Part shown: positions 1 through 6,457 of the stretch, in pieces | How the letters are laid out: each line of letters starts with the position of its first letter | Position numbering within the stretch: the stretch's first letter is position 1 | From: DATBAK01 sp036787815 | GTDB taxonomy: Bacteria; Actinomycetota; Acidimicrobiia; IMCC26256; PALSA-610 | Assembly: GCA_036787815.1 (NCBI GenBank) | Contig: DAIQOP010000138.1 | Span: forward strand, 1-9,985 | DNA: 9,985 nt | Direction: 5' to 3' | Translations under genes and position numbers: made by a program | The notes under the pieces: model-generated | What the model saw: only the letters and a program-made list of their open reading frames with translations | Told to the model about the DNA's origin: nothing | The model's database searches: none

Positions 1-71
1 GCCTGCACCTGGCCCGCCGCTCGCCGCAATCGCTTACGGACATCGTCGATGACGTTGTCGGGAATCTGCAT
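1..71 (-). CDS. csoR: CsoR/FrmR-family (DUF156) metal-sensing repressor, N-terminal fragment
   Basis: Only the first 23 codons lie in the window; the gene continues beyond base 1. The visible start reads MQIPDNVIDDVRKRLRRAAG followed by QVQ. The RLRRAxGQV stretch is the start of the first helix of the DUF156 fold. A GAGGAG ribosome binding site (78-83) sits 6 nt before the ATG. Members are small all-helical oligomers that bind DNA without metal and release it on binding Cu(I) (CsoR), Ni(II) (RcnR), formaldehyde (FrmR) or persulfide (CstR). The copper ligands (Cys-His-Cys) fall outside the window, so the ligand is inferred: the downstream divergent operon encodes a cupredoxin and the shared operator is of the CsoR type. 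It is probably autoregulated, because the operator overlaps its own -10 box. Confidence 0.85.
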   Translation of the reverse strand, partial: MQIPDNVIDDVRKRLRRAAGQVQ

Positions 72-105
72 CGCGCGCTCCTCGTGCTTGCTGTCCAACG
101 ACCAA

Positions 106-127
106 CTTATACCCCTAGGGGTATATT
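106..127. promoter_or_regulatory. CsoR-type operator with two divergent -10 boxes
   Basis: Bases 108-125 form a perfect 18-bp palindrome, TATACCCCTAGGGGTATA, matching the A/T-flanked C-tract/G-tract architecture known for CsoR-family operators. Each edge carries a good -10 hexamer: TATATT on the plus strand (122-127), facing the SHOCT-cupredoxin operon, and TATAAG on the minus strand (111-106), facing csoR. A bound repressor would therefore occlude both promoters. Neither -10 has a convincing -35 at the right distance. The palindrome is directly visible; binding is inferred. Confidence 0.85.
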
Positions 128-246
128 CCCGGACTCGGGTGACCTTCGACCCTGGCCGCTCACGACGCGAACCGGGATGCTCGGACGAAGGAGTCGCCCG
201 GCCCGTCCCGGTCACGATTCCGCCACGACGAGAGGAAGCGAAGCCC

Positions 247-507
247 ATGTACCGAGTTCACGACAACGGATGGGCCCCGGGTCAGTGGATCCTGATGGCC
301 GCGATGATGTTCGTGTTCTGGGCCGCGGTGATCGGCGTGATCGTCGCGCTCCTGCGCCGTCCGGCAGTGCACGGCCCCGGCGGAGGTCCTGCCCCCTCTG
401 CGCCCCACGACGACGCCGAGCGCATCCTCGCGGAGCGGTTCGCGCGCGGAGAGATCGAGCAGGACGAGTACGTCCGCCGGCGCGACACGTTGCGACAAAG
501 CAAGTGA
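247..507 (+). CDS. Small membrane protein with C-terminal SHOCT domain
   Basis: An 86-residue protein. Residues about 13-36 form one hydrophobic membrane segment (WILMAAMMFVFWAAVIGVIV), followed by a short Gly/Pro-rich linker (40-54). A SHOCT domain lies at about 56-83, with the typical ERFARGEIEQDEYVRRRDTL signature. SHOCT domains are short C-terminal helical hairpins thought to mediate oligomerisation or protein contacts; no enzymatic role is known. The ATG at 247 is chosen because the membrane segment follows at once and a GAGGAAG site lies about 9 nt upstream; longer readings of this frame add low-quality sequence. It follows the CsoR-type operator after a leader of about 110 nt and overlaps the cupredoxin gene by 4 bp, so the two are probably coupled and copper-induced. 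A membrane scaffold role for the cupredoxin is only a guess. Confidence 0.88.
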   Translation: MYRVHDNGWAPGQWILMAAMMFVFWAAVIGVIVALLRRPAVHGPGGGPAPSAPHDDAERILAERFARGEIEQDEYVRRRDTLRQSK

Positions 508-1079
508 ACGCACCCGCTCCCCGAACGCGCGTCTGGCTCGGAGTCGTCGCCGTCATGGCACTCACCGCGATCTCGGTCGTCGCGATCGCGGCCGCCGGCG
601 GCGGTTTCGATCACCGCCACGGCGCGTCCCTCGTCGACACGACGTGTCGAAGCCCCAACCTCGCGGGCAGCGTCGTCGACGTCACCTTGGTGAACATGGG
701 CGGCCCGATGATGATGAACCGGGACGCGTCGATCATCGGCGGCATGATGCGCCTCACCGCGGACCGTTCGACCGTCCCCCACGGCGTCGTGTCGTTCCTC
801 GCGGTGAACGCGGGCACCGTCAACCACGAGCTCGTCGTCCTGCCCCTCGCCGGTGCCCAGATCGTCGGGACGCGCGTGGTCGGCGGCGACGGGAAGATCG
901 ACGAAGCCGGCTCCCTCGGCGAGGCGTCGCACACGTGTGGTGCGGGGTCGGGTGACGGCATCGCACCCGGCGCATCGAGTTGGGTCACCCTCACCCTGCA
1001 ACCGGGCCGCTACGAGCTCGTCTGCAACCTCCCCGGCCACTACGCCGCGGGGATGTACACCCAGATCACCGTCGACTGA
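504..1079 (+). CDS. Membrane-anchored cupredoxin (type 1 copper protein)
   Basis: A 191-residue protein starting at GTG 504, which overlaps the preceding stop codon as GTGA. Residues 8-31 are an uncleaved signal or membrane anchor (VWLGVVAVMALTAISVVAIA), so the domain lies outside the membrane. The C-terminal domain carries a complete type 1 copper site: H108 (NHE), C174, H179 and M184, in the order C-x4-H-x4-M (CNLPGHYAAGM). A methionine-rich patch precedes it (M65, M69-71, M81-82) and could hold extra Cu(I). Cys48 and Cys145 are also present. Type 1 copper proteins shuttle single electrons or carry copper. The CsoR-type operator upstream suggests copper handling rather than constitutive respiration. 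Sulfocyanin or plastocyanin-like naming is possible but not resolved. The family call is firm; the physiological role is inferred. Confidence 0.9.
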   Translation: MNAPAPRTRVWLGVVAVMALTAISVVAIAAAGGGFDHRHGASLVDTTCRSPNLAGSVVDVTLVNMGGPMMMNRDASIIGGMMRLTADRSTVPHGVVSFLAVNAGTVNHELVVLPLAGAQIVGTRVVGGDGKIDEAGSLGEASHTCGAGSGDGIAPGASSWVTLTLQPGRYELVCNLPGHYAAGMYTQITVD

Positions 1080-1139
1080 CCTCGCTGCACCGCCGGAAAG
1101 TCGTCGGCGACGGGTGCCGTCGTCGGGCACCATGGCGGC

Positions 1140-1905
1140 GTGGACGATGTTGGCGTAGACGCCGAAGAGATGGAACGCCGCTTCGAAGCAGCCGTGCACG
1201 AGTGGCGTGTGGCCGACGAATCCGGCGACGACGACCTCGCGTGGCAGCGGCTCCGCTTCGTCGCCGAAGGCGGCCCGCCGGCCGCCGAGACGGCACTCAG
1301 CAAGCTCTCGTCGCCCGATCCGGCGGTGCGGGCGACCGCCTGCGCCCTGCTTCGCGTCGTATGCGAGGAATTCGGACCGCCACGGGAGGCGACCGTCGTC
1401 GCGCTCCTCGACCTGGCCCGCGAGGAGACCGACCCCGACGTCCAGGTTTCGATCGCCTACGCGTTCGGGGCGACGAACGATGCCCGCGCGCACGCTTCCG
1501 CTCGTGCTCAGCCTGCTCGAATCTGGAGAGGTGCCGACGTGGATCTTCGAGGCGGCCGCGTACCTCGCCGACCCGTCGCTCGTCGAGATCCTCCGCACCT
1601 ACGGAGAGGACGACTCGTCCGTGGCCCGGGCACTGGCATTCTGCGACCCGGTGGAGAGGGCGCGCGTCGATCGCGCACACGCGGAGCTCCTCGTGGAGAT
1701 CCAGCGCCGCCTGACCGAGCGCTTCCCCGGCGCGCACGCGGCCCTCGAGCGCGATCTGTTGGATCTCGACGTGACCCTGTGCGTGACCTTCGCCGACGGC
1801 GAGGAGACAGCCGGCGGGCCCGACGGCATCCTCGCCGCGCGCGACGGCGACGCGGCAGCGGCGGCGGATCGGTGGGTCGAGTTGCTCGAGCACGCGCGTC
1901 GGTAG
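1140..1905 (+). pseudogene. HEAT-like helical-repeat protein, frame broken near 1482-1494
   Basis: Two reading frames together make one plausible protein. From GTG 1140 (or ATG 1170) the first frame gives about 117 residues with HEAT-like helices: ALSKLSSPDPAVRATACALL and REETDPDVQVSIAYAFGATN. Past about 1490 that frame turns into Arg/Pro-rich nonsense. The next frame (readable from about 1480) continues sensibly with TLPLVLSLLESGEVPTWIFE and EAAAYLADPSLVEILRTYGE, through to the TAG at 1903-1905. The shift behaves as one extra base (or two missing) in the CCCGCGCGCACG stretch. Joined, the product would be about 254 residues, probably a cytoplasmic scaffold, with an acidic and Ala-rich C-terminus. 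It ends 4 bp before the convergent SnoaL-like gene. A real mutation, an assembly error in the GC run and programmed frameshifting are all possible; sequencing error or true decay seems likeliest. Confidence 0.65.
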
Positions 1906-1909
1906 GCGC

Positions 1910-2287
1910 TCACCCTTCTCGGGGAGCAGGCGTCGCGACGAACTCCGGTTGGTCGAGCAGGCGCAGCCACGTGCCGTCGGGTTGCCGGCGCGCGACCTGC
2001 GCGCGGGCACCGGCGTCGTCTCTCGGCGCCGTGGAGGTGAGCGCGATGTCGTCGCTGATCAACGTCGGCAGCGCCGTCTCCTGCTCGAAGTGCGGGGCGT
2101 GGGCCAGCACCTTCTCCCACAGCTCGCGGATCGCGTCGCGACCCACCGTCTGGGCACCCGGCGGGTACGCCATCACCGCCTGCTCTTCGTAGAGCGCGGC
2201 GATGCCGGCGGCGTCGCCGGCATTCGCGCGTTCGACGAACAACCGGGTGAGGTCTTCGGGCTTCAGGGCCTTCTCGCGCTCCGGCAC
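1910..2287 (-). CDS. SnoaL/NTF2-like family protein
   Basis: A 125-residue protein from GTG 2287. It has the alpha+beta cone architecture of NTF2-like proteins: an N-terminal helix (LTRLFVERANAGDAAGIAAL), the YEEQAVMAYPPG strand, the VGRDAIRELWEKVL helix, then strands ending in DGTWLRLLDQPEF. SnoaL-like and DUF4440 members bind small molecules or act as isomerases, cyclases or dehydratases; nothing here identifies the substrate. GTG 2287 is preferred over GTG 2320 because GGAAGGAC (2293-2300) lies 5 nt upstream and the length then matches the family norm of about 120-130 residues. It is divergent from the LysR gene, with about 100 bp between the starts, so it is a natural candidate target of that regulator. 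Confidence 0.85.
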   Translation of the reverse strand: MPEREKALKPEDLTRLFVERANAGDAAGIAALYEEQAVMAYPPGAQTVGRDAIRELWEKVLAHAPHFEQETALPTLISDDIALTSTAPRDDAGARAQVARRQPDGTWLRLLDQPEFVATPAPREG

Positions 2288-2360
2288 TGGGAGTCCTTCC
2301 GTTCGAGTTCGAGTGTCCACGCCCTCAGCCTGCGCTTCTCCAGATCAGAAGTCCAACAGA

Positions 2361-2390
2361 TGGTTCTACTGAGAACTAGAATCTCTACAT
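2361..2390 (+). promoter_or_regulatory. lysR promoter with nested dyads (putative LysR operator)
   Basis: TAGAAT (2377-2382) is a strong -10 hexamer ending 8 nt before the ATG, so the transcript probably starts at or next to the start codon (leaderless). Overlapping it are inverted repeats GTTCT-N4-AGAAC (2363-2376) and TTCTA-N8-TAGAA (2364-2381), symmetric sites of the size used by LysR-type regulators. The patch is conspicuously AT-rich for this DNA. A regulator bound here would cover its own promoter and could act on the divergent SnoaL-like gene. Confidence 0.6.
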
Positions 2391-3269
2391 ATGGAACTCA
2401 GACAGCTCGAGTACTTCGTCGCGGTGGCCGAGGAAGCCAACTTCACCCGCGCGGCCGAACGGGTCCACATCAGCCAATCGGGGGTGAGCGCGCAGATCCG
2501 GCAACTCGAGCACGAGCTCGGCGCGACGCTCATCGATCGGTCGGGCCGCGTCGCCACCCTCACCACCGCGGGAGTCGCCGCGCTCGAGCACGCACGGGTC
2601 GCGCTCGCGTCCGTCGCCGCCGTGCGCGACGCGGTCGACGACGTGACCGGCGTGATCCGCGGTCGCCTCGTGGTCGGCATGGTCACCGCGTGCACCGTCG
2701 CACCGCTGTTCGATGCGCTCGCCGCGTTCCACGCTGCGCACCCCGGCGTGGCGATCGCGCTCTTCGAGGACAACTCCGACCGCCTGGTCGACAGCGTGCG
2801 CGCGGGCACGACCGACCTTGCCCTCATCGGCGCCGCCGACACACCGCCCGCCGGCCTCGATGCGCTCCCGATCGTGCGCGAACGACTCGTTGCGGCCGTG
2901 CCGATCGGCCATCCGTTGGCGAAGCGGCGGCGGCCGACCCTCGCCGACGTCACCCGTTACCCCATCGTGTGCCTCCCGGAAGGCACCGGGATCCGCGCGG
3001 TCTTCGACCGCGCGTGCGCGGCCCGGGGTATTCGTCCCGACATCGCGCTGCAAGCCAGCGCGCCCCGAGCCGTCGCCGATCTGGCCGCCCGCGGCCTCGG
3101 CGTCGCCGTCCTCAGCGAGTCCACCGCAGTGAACGACCACGGCCGGCTGGCGATCCTGAAGGTCGCCGACGTCGACACGCTCGCCGTGCTCGCGCTGGTC
3201 TGGGCGAAGACCCCGAGCCCCGCACTCCACGCGCTGCTCCTGCACAGCCTCGAAGCGTTCACCCGCTGA
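2391..3269 (+). CDS. LysR-family transcriptional regulator
   Basis: A 292-residue protein of standard LysR length. The N-terminal winged helix-turn-helix covers residues 1-60: MELRQLEYFVAVAEEANFTR, then AAERVHISQSGVSAQIRQLE and the LGATLIDRSGR wing. A linker helix follows, then a periplasmic-binding-protein-like effector domain from about 90 to 290 (RGRLVVGMVTACTVAPLFDA; LALIGAADTPPAGLDALPIV; GLGVAVLSES). The effector cannot be inferred. The ATG at 2391 begins directly at the conserved MELRQLxYF motif and has no Shine-Dalgarno sequence, consistent with a leaderless message. The gene is divergent from the SnoaL-like gene, the usual LysR arrangement in which the neighbour is regulated together with the regulator itself. 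It ends at a strong hairpin shared with the convergent cold-shock gene. Confidence 0.95.
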   Translation: MELRQLEYFVAVAEEANFTRAAERVHISQSGVSAQIRQLEHELGATLIDRSGRVATLTTAGVAALEHARVALASVAAVRDAVDDVTGVIRGRLVVGMVTACTVAPLFDALAAFHAAHPGVAIALFEDNSDRLVDSVRAGTTDLALIGAADTPPAGLDALPIVRERLVAAVPIGHPLAKRRRPTLADVTRYPIVCLPEGTGIRAVFDRACAARGIRPDIALQASAPRAVADLAARGLGVAVLSESTAVNDHGRLAILKVADVDTLAVLALVWAKTPSPALHALLLHSLEAFTR

Positions 3270-3289
3270 GCCGACCGCGCCCGGACGCG

Positions 3290-3326
3290 AAAGGAGCCAC
3301 CGGCGCAGTGCGCCGGTGGCTCCTTT
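3290..3326. terminator. Bidirectional intrinsic terminator between lysR and csp
   Basis: A perfect 18-bp inverted repeat (arms 3290-3307 and 3309-3326) with core GGAGCCACCGGCGCA. It runs AAA at one end to TTT at the other, giving a short U-run in both orientations. It lies 20 bp after the lysR stop and 15 bp beyond the cold-shock stop on the other strand, so it should end both convergent transcripts. Confidence 0.9.
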
Positions 3327-3341
3327 GCGACGAGATCGATC

Positions 3342-3542
3342 TCAGATGACGCGGACGTTCTGAGCTTCTTCGCCCTTGCGACCCGGCGCGACGTCGAACT
3401 CGACGCGCTGGCCCTCGTCCAGGCTCTTGTAGCCATCGCCCTGGATGTTGGAGAAGTGAACGAAGACGTCATCACCCTGCTCGCGCGAGATGAAGCCGAA
3501 ACCCTTTTCTGCATTGAAGAACTTGACGGTGCCTTGTGCCAC
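3342..3542 (-). CDS. Cold-shock domain protein (CspA family)
   Basis: A 66-residue single-domain OB-fold protein, the family's usual length. RNP1 is visible as KGFGFI (KFFNAEKGFGFISREQG) and RNP2 as DVFVHFSNI. These aromatic and basic surfaces bind single-stranded RNA and DNA; such proteins act as RNA chaperones at low temperature or in growth. The start is GTG 3542, giving (V/M)AQGTVKFFN; upstream sequence in this frame is not family-like. The ribosome binding site is weak (GAGAAACGAG about 10 nt upstream). It is monocistronic and ends at the shared terminator. A paralogue elsewhere in the genome is likely, so no numbered symbol is given. Confidence 0.95.
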   Translation of the reverse strand: MAQGTVKFFNAEKGFGFISREQGDDVFVHFSNIQGDGYKSLDEGQRVEFDVAPGRKGEEAQNVRVI

Positions 3543-3672
3543 GGATACTCGTTTCTCAGCACGGCTGGCCAACCAGTTCGGCCCGCTCGCAACCGGAACT
3601 GTACCGAATGGCGGGCCCGGCGGCATCGGGACGCTCCCGGACCGTCTGCGGCCGACCCGGTACCGTTCCGCC

Positions 3673-4569
3673 GTGCCCGACGGCGGCGACACCCCAGCGG
3701 CGACCGGACCCGACGGCGCCGAGAGCCCCGACGAGCCCGCGAAGGGCAAGCATCTGCTGCTCGACGAGCTCTCCGAACGGCTCGCGACCCTCGATCTCAT
3801 CCGCACCGACGACGACCAACGGGCCGACGCGATCCTCGAGCAGTTCGGGGCCAAGGGCAAGGTCGAGTCGGAGATGCTCGACCAGCTCTCGACGATCGCA
3901 CCCCTGCAGTACCCGGACCGGTTCGAAGAGGCCCACCGCACCACGATGCGGGCCCTCGAGGTGTTCGATCGCAACGCGGCGCGAGCACCGTCGAACCTCA
4001 ACGCCGGCCCGCTCGAACCCGTCGCGTCCTACCTCGTGCAGATGCTGATCCGGCTCATCGTGCGCGACTACCAGAAGTCGGTCGTCACCCAGATCCGCAG
4101 GCTGTACGCACGCCGCTGGGCGAACAGCCCGAAGGGGTCTCCCGAGTTCGCCATGTTGCGGCTCGCGCGCGTGCAGGTGGAGCGCCTCGCTCCCGACTTC
4201 CAACGGTCGTCGCTCGGCGTGCCGACGTTCCTGCTCGGTGGCGCAGCACTCTCGGGGGTCGCCTCGGCGCTACAGGCGCTGTTGGTGCAGGCCGCGCACA
4301 ACCGGTTGCTGCTCTTCACCGTCGCGGGCGTGTTCGCGGCGCTCGCGCTCGGCGCGTTCTGGTGCATCCTCAAGGCCGCGGCGATCGCCCGGCGCCGCAC
4401 ACGCATCGCCCTCGACCAACCGCTGCACGCGCTGTGGGAGACGATCGGGTCGGCCGGTCATCCGCCGAAGGATCAGAGCCGCCAGTTCGCGACCTACGCC
4501 GTCATCCTGCTCGTCGTCGCGTGGGTCGTCGTCCCGGTCGCCATCACCTTCGCGATCCGAACCGGCTGA
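3673..4569 (+). CDS. Uncharacterised protein with three C-terminal transmembrane segments
   Basis: I do not recognise this family. From GTG 3673 the product is 298 residues. Residues 1-25 are acidic and Pro/Gly-rich. Residues 26-180 are mostly helical and soluble, with motifs such as KHLLLDELSERLATLDLIRT and TIAPLQYPDRFEEAHRTTMR. Three membrane segments follow at about 182-204, 212-238 and 272-295, with a basic RRRTR stretch after the second (about 240-244). The tail is very short (AIRTG). No catalytic or nucleotide-binding motif is apparent. The frame is open upstream to 3490, but that part is antisense to the cold-shock gene; GTG 3673 is the first reasonable start and lacks a clear Shine-Dalgarno, so the start is uncertain. 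Its 3' end overlaps the convergent neocarzinostatin-like gene by 26 bp. Confidence 0.72.
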   Translation: MPDGGDTPAATGPDGAESPDEPAKGKHLLLDELSERLATLDLIRTDDDQRADAILEQFGAKGKVESEMLDQLSTIAPLQYPDRFEEAHRTTMRALEVFDRNAARAPSNLNAGPLEPVASYLVQMLIRLIVRDYQKSVVTQIRRLYARRWANSPKGSPEFAMLRLARVQVERLAPDFQRSSLGVPTFLLGGAALSGVASALQALLVQAAHNRLLLFTVAGVFAALALGAFWCILKAAAIARRRTRIALDQPLHALWETIGSAGHPPKDQSRQFATYAVILLVVAWVVVPVAITFAIRTG

Positions 4570-6214
4570 CGCGCGCGTCGCGTGCCGCCGTTCGGAGCAT
4601 GGCGCACGCGCGCTCGGCGCTGAACGGTCGCACCGCGGCCGCGCGCATCGCGCGAGCGATGGCGGGCACCGCGAGGCACGACGACCCGCTCGGCGTGGCC
4701 CAACCGCCTCGACCCGGCGTCGCGACCCGAACGAACCGACCGTGCGACCGCGCGTCCACCGACGCGGCCTTCGCCGCGCCGGCGAAGGTGAGGGGCACGT
4801 CGGCGAGCGCTCCGCCTTCGCTCGACACCTCGAGGAAGCACGTCACGCCTGCGTTCGTGCAGTCGGTCGTGGGGTCGAGCGGGTCGAGGGCGCTGAAGAG
4901 CTGGAACTGCGTCGACGCCGCGCCGGTCGCGCTCGTGAACCCAGCGCCACCCTCGATGAGGCAGCCTTCGCTCCCGGCGGAAGTGGCGCATTCGCTGACA
5001 CTGAACGCCGCCCGCGGTGCGAAGTTCTTGCCCGTGACGGTGACCACCTGCTGGTCGTGGTACGGGCCGGCGGGTTTCACCTTCGCCGACGGCGCGGGCG
5101 GGATCGGCGCGTTCGGATCGAACTTCACCGGCACCGTCACCACGCTGCCGTCGGTACCGCTCTCCGCGATCAACGCACATCCCGCGTGAGGCGCCGCGCA
5201 GTCGATGGGTGGGGCGCCCGGATTGAACCCGTCGACGAGCTCCCGCTGCAGCATCGGCTGCGCCTGGATCACGCCGTTGCCGTCCGCCTGCACGAAGTCG
5301 ATGGGGGCGCACGCGAACGACGCCTTGGTCTGGCACTCCATCACGAGCACGAAGTCACCGGGCTCCCAGTGCTTCCCCCGCATCGTGACCCGTGCGTAGA
5401 ACGGCAGGTTCGTGCTCGGACGCACGGTGAGGGTCGGCGGAGGCGGTGGCGGCAAGGTCGGATCGAACTCGAGCGGCGTCGTCGCCCGGTAATCGACGTT
5501 CGCCGAGTCGACGACGAGGATCTCGCAGCTGCCGGCGGTCGCCGCGCAATCGATCCGCGTACCCGAACCGTCGACCAGCACGCGGCGCGCGGCGAACTTC
5601 GTGCTCAGGCTGCCGTCGGCGCGTGTGAGGGCATCAACCGACGGTCCGCACGAGAACTGCGCGACGACACACTCCGTCACGGTGACGACGGGGTGGGCGG
5701 TGAAGCCCGTGGCCTTCACCTTGAGCTCCTGGCCATCGGCGAGATTCGTCGCGGGCGTCACCGTGGCCGTGGTCGGCGGTAGCGGGACGCTCGCATCGAA
5801 CTTCACGCGTGCGGTTGCCTGCGCCGAGAAGTCGCTCGCGGGAGCGAAGAGCAGCTCGCACGCCGACGGCGCGCAGTCTTGATAGCCACCGATCGCGTTC
5901 AGGGTGCGCTGCATGACGAACGGCGTCTTGACGTTGCCCTGGGCATCGGAGATCACGAACACCACGTTGTCGAAGTCGCAGCCGAGCGGATCCGTCGCGC
6001 CCCTGGAACATTCCAGTCCCACGACGTCGCTGCTCGCCGGGAACCCGGACCCCTTGACGTGCACCGTCTGGCCGGTGACGAGCCCGGTGCTCGGCGTCAC
6101 CACGATCGTGGGCCCACCGCTCGCGTGCGCGGCCGCGGGTACTGCGCCCACGCCGATCGCCACCGTCGCCACCGCGGCCACCACACCGCGCAACCACTGT
6201 CGCCCTTGGCGCAT
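4544..6214 (-). CDS. Secreted protein with four tandem neocarzinostatin-like domains
   Basis: A 556-residue protein from ATG 6214, with G-rich Shine-Dalgarno upstream. Residues 1-31 form a signal peptide (basic MRQGRQWLR, hydrophobic core, AAAHA cleavage region). Four immunoglobulin-like units follow at about 35-141, 150-251, 260-366 and 377-478. Each opens with a variant of VTPSTGLVTGQTVHVKGSGF and carries four cysteines: 69/79 and 114/119; 182/189 and 223/230; 294/302 and 339/346; 409/418 and 452/459. Spacing in the first unit, C-x9-C and C-x4-C, equals that of the two disulfides of neocarzinostatin. Pro-rich linkers such as DPTLPPPPPP join the units. The family is known from enediyne-carrying apoproteins, but most homologues have no known ligand and no enediyne genes are nearby. 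Residues 479-556 are an Ala/Arg-rich tail with no visible anchor or sorting signal. Ligand binding, adhesion or a cell-surface structural role are all open. Confidence 0.88.
   Translation of the reverse strand: MRQGRQWLRGVVAAVATVAIGVGAVPAAAHASGGPTIVVTPSTGLVTGQTVHVKGSGFPASSDVVGLECSRGATDPLGCDFDNVVFVISDAQGNVKTPFVMQRTLNAIGGYQDCAPSACELLFAPASDFSAQATARVKFDASVPLPPTTATVTPATNLADGQELKVKATGFTAHPVVTVTECVVAQFSCGPSVDALTRADGSLSTKFAARRVLVDGSGTRIDCAATAGSCEILVVDSANVDYRATTPLEFDPTLPPPPPPTLTVRPSTNLPFYARVTMRGKHWEPGDFVLVMECQTKASFACAPIDFVQADGNGVIQAQPMLQRELVDGFNPGAPPIDCAAPHAGCALIAESGTDGSVVTVPVKFDPNAPIPPAPSAKVKPAGPYHDQQVVTVTGKNFAPRAAFSVSECATSAGSEGCLIEGGAGFTSATGAASTQFQLFSALDPLDPTTDCTNAGVTCFLEVSSEGGALADVPLTFAGAAKAASVDARSHGRFVRVATPGRGGWATPSGSSCLAVPAIARAMRAAAVRPFSAERACAMLRTAARDARVSRFGSRR
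4781..6112 (-). repeat. Four tandem neocarzinostatin-like repeats of about 105 codons
   Basis: The repeats lie within the secreted protein. They share an opening strand (TATVTPATNLADGQ, TLTVRPSTNL, AKVKPAGPYHDQQ), an ExC motif (LEC, TEC, MEC, SEC), a DC...C hairpin, and a closing KFD/EFD/FAG strand. Protein-level identity is modest and the DNA copies are diverged, so the duplication is old rather than a recent tandem expansion. Confidence 0.85.
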
Positions 6215-6244
6215 GTCCCCACATCCCCCGCTCGACGTCCGCCC

Positions 6245-6274
6245 ACAGTACGACGGCACCGGCGCCGGCCACAA
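6245..6274 (-). promoter_or_regulatory. Possible promoter of the neocarzinostatin-like gene
   Basis: On the minus strand TTGTGG (6274-6269) and TACTGT (6250-6245) are separated by 18 bp, and would start a transcript about 24 nt before the ATG at 6214. Both hexamers match consensus only partly, and the -35 overlaps a small GGCCAC/GTGGCC hairpin (6267-6283). Readthrough from the tRNA gene upstream is an alternative. Confidence 0.3.
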
Positions 6275-6322
6275 GGCGTGGCCGCTCAGCAGACCGCGGC
6301 GAGAGAACGCTGAGAGGTCGAA

Positions 6323-6398
6323 TGGTGGGCGCTGCGGGGCTCGAACCCACGACCTCCTGCTTGTAAGGCAGGCGCTCTCCCGACTGAGCTAAGCGCCC
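6323..6398 (-). tRNA. tRNA-Val (anticodon UAC)
   Basis: A 76-nt cloverleaf on the minus strand with an encoded CCA tail (6325-6323). The acceptor stem GGGCGCT/AGCGCCC is fully paired, with A as discriminator. The D stem is GCTC/GAGC. The anticodon arm is CCTGC-CTTACAA-GCAGG with TAC at 6365-6363, reading GUA and, depending on modification, other GUN valine codons. The T arm contains GTTCGAGC. An actinobacterial-looking -10, TACCCT, lies at 6418-6413, 14 nt upstream; no clear -35 is visible. Confidence 0.97.
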
Positions 6399-6457
6399 CA
6401 GCCAGGGTTGCAAGGGTACCGGCCGCACCGAACACCGGCGATTGCCCGAGGCTCGGC

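Noticed and set aside
1113..1131. GGTGCC/GGCACC hairpin between the cupredoxin and HEAT-like genes as a terminator
   Set aside because: It has only 6 bp of stem, no U-tract, and such short GC stems are frequent by chance in this DNA.
282..1598. A 438-residue minus-strand open frame across the cupredoxin and HEAT-like genes
   Set aside because: It is an Arg/Gly/Asp-rich antisense shadow caused by high GC; the plus-strand frames carry recognisable domains and ribosome binding sites.
2288..2320. Upstream GTG start (2320) for the SnoaL-like gene
   Set aside because: The internal GTG at 2287 has a well-spaced GGAAGGAC site and gives the usual family length; the extra 11 residues look like leader.
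1949..3349. A 466-residue plus-strand open frame overlapping the SnoaL-like and LysR genes
   Set aside because: It is Arg-rich low-complexity translation out of phase with the clear LysR and SnoaL-like genes.
4238..5782. Long plus-strand frame opposite the neocarzinostatin-like gene
   Set aside because: It has no domain signature and extreme Arg content, while the minus strand has a signal peptide and four cysteine-paired repeats.
4544..6214. Part of an enediyne antibiotic biosynthesis cluster
   Set aside because: No polyketide synthase, tailoring or self-resistance genes are present; the neighbours are a tRNA gene and unrelated genes.
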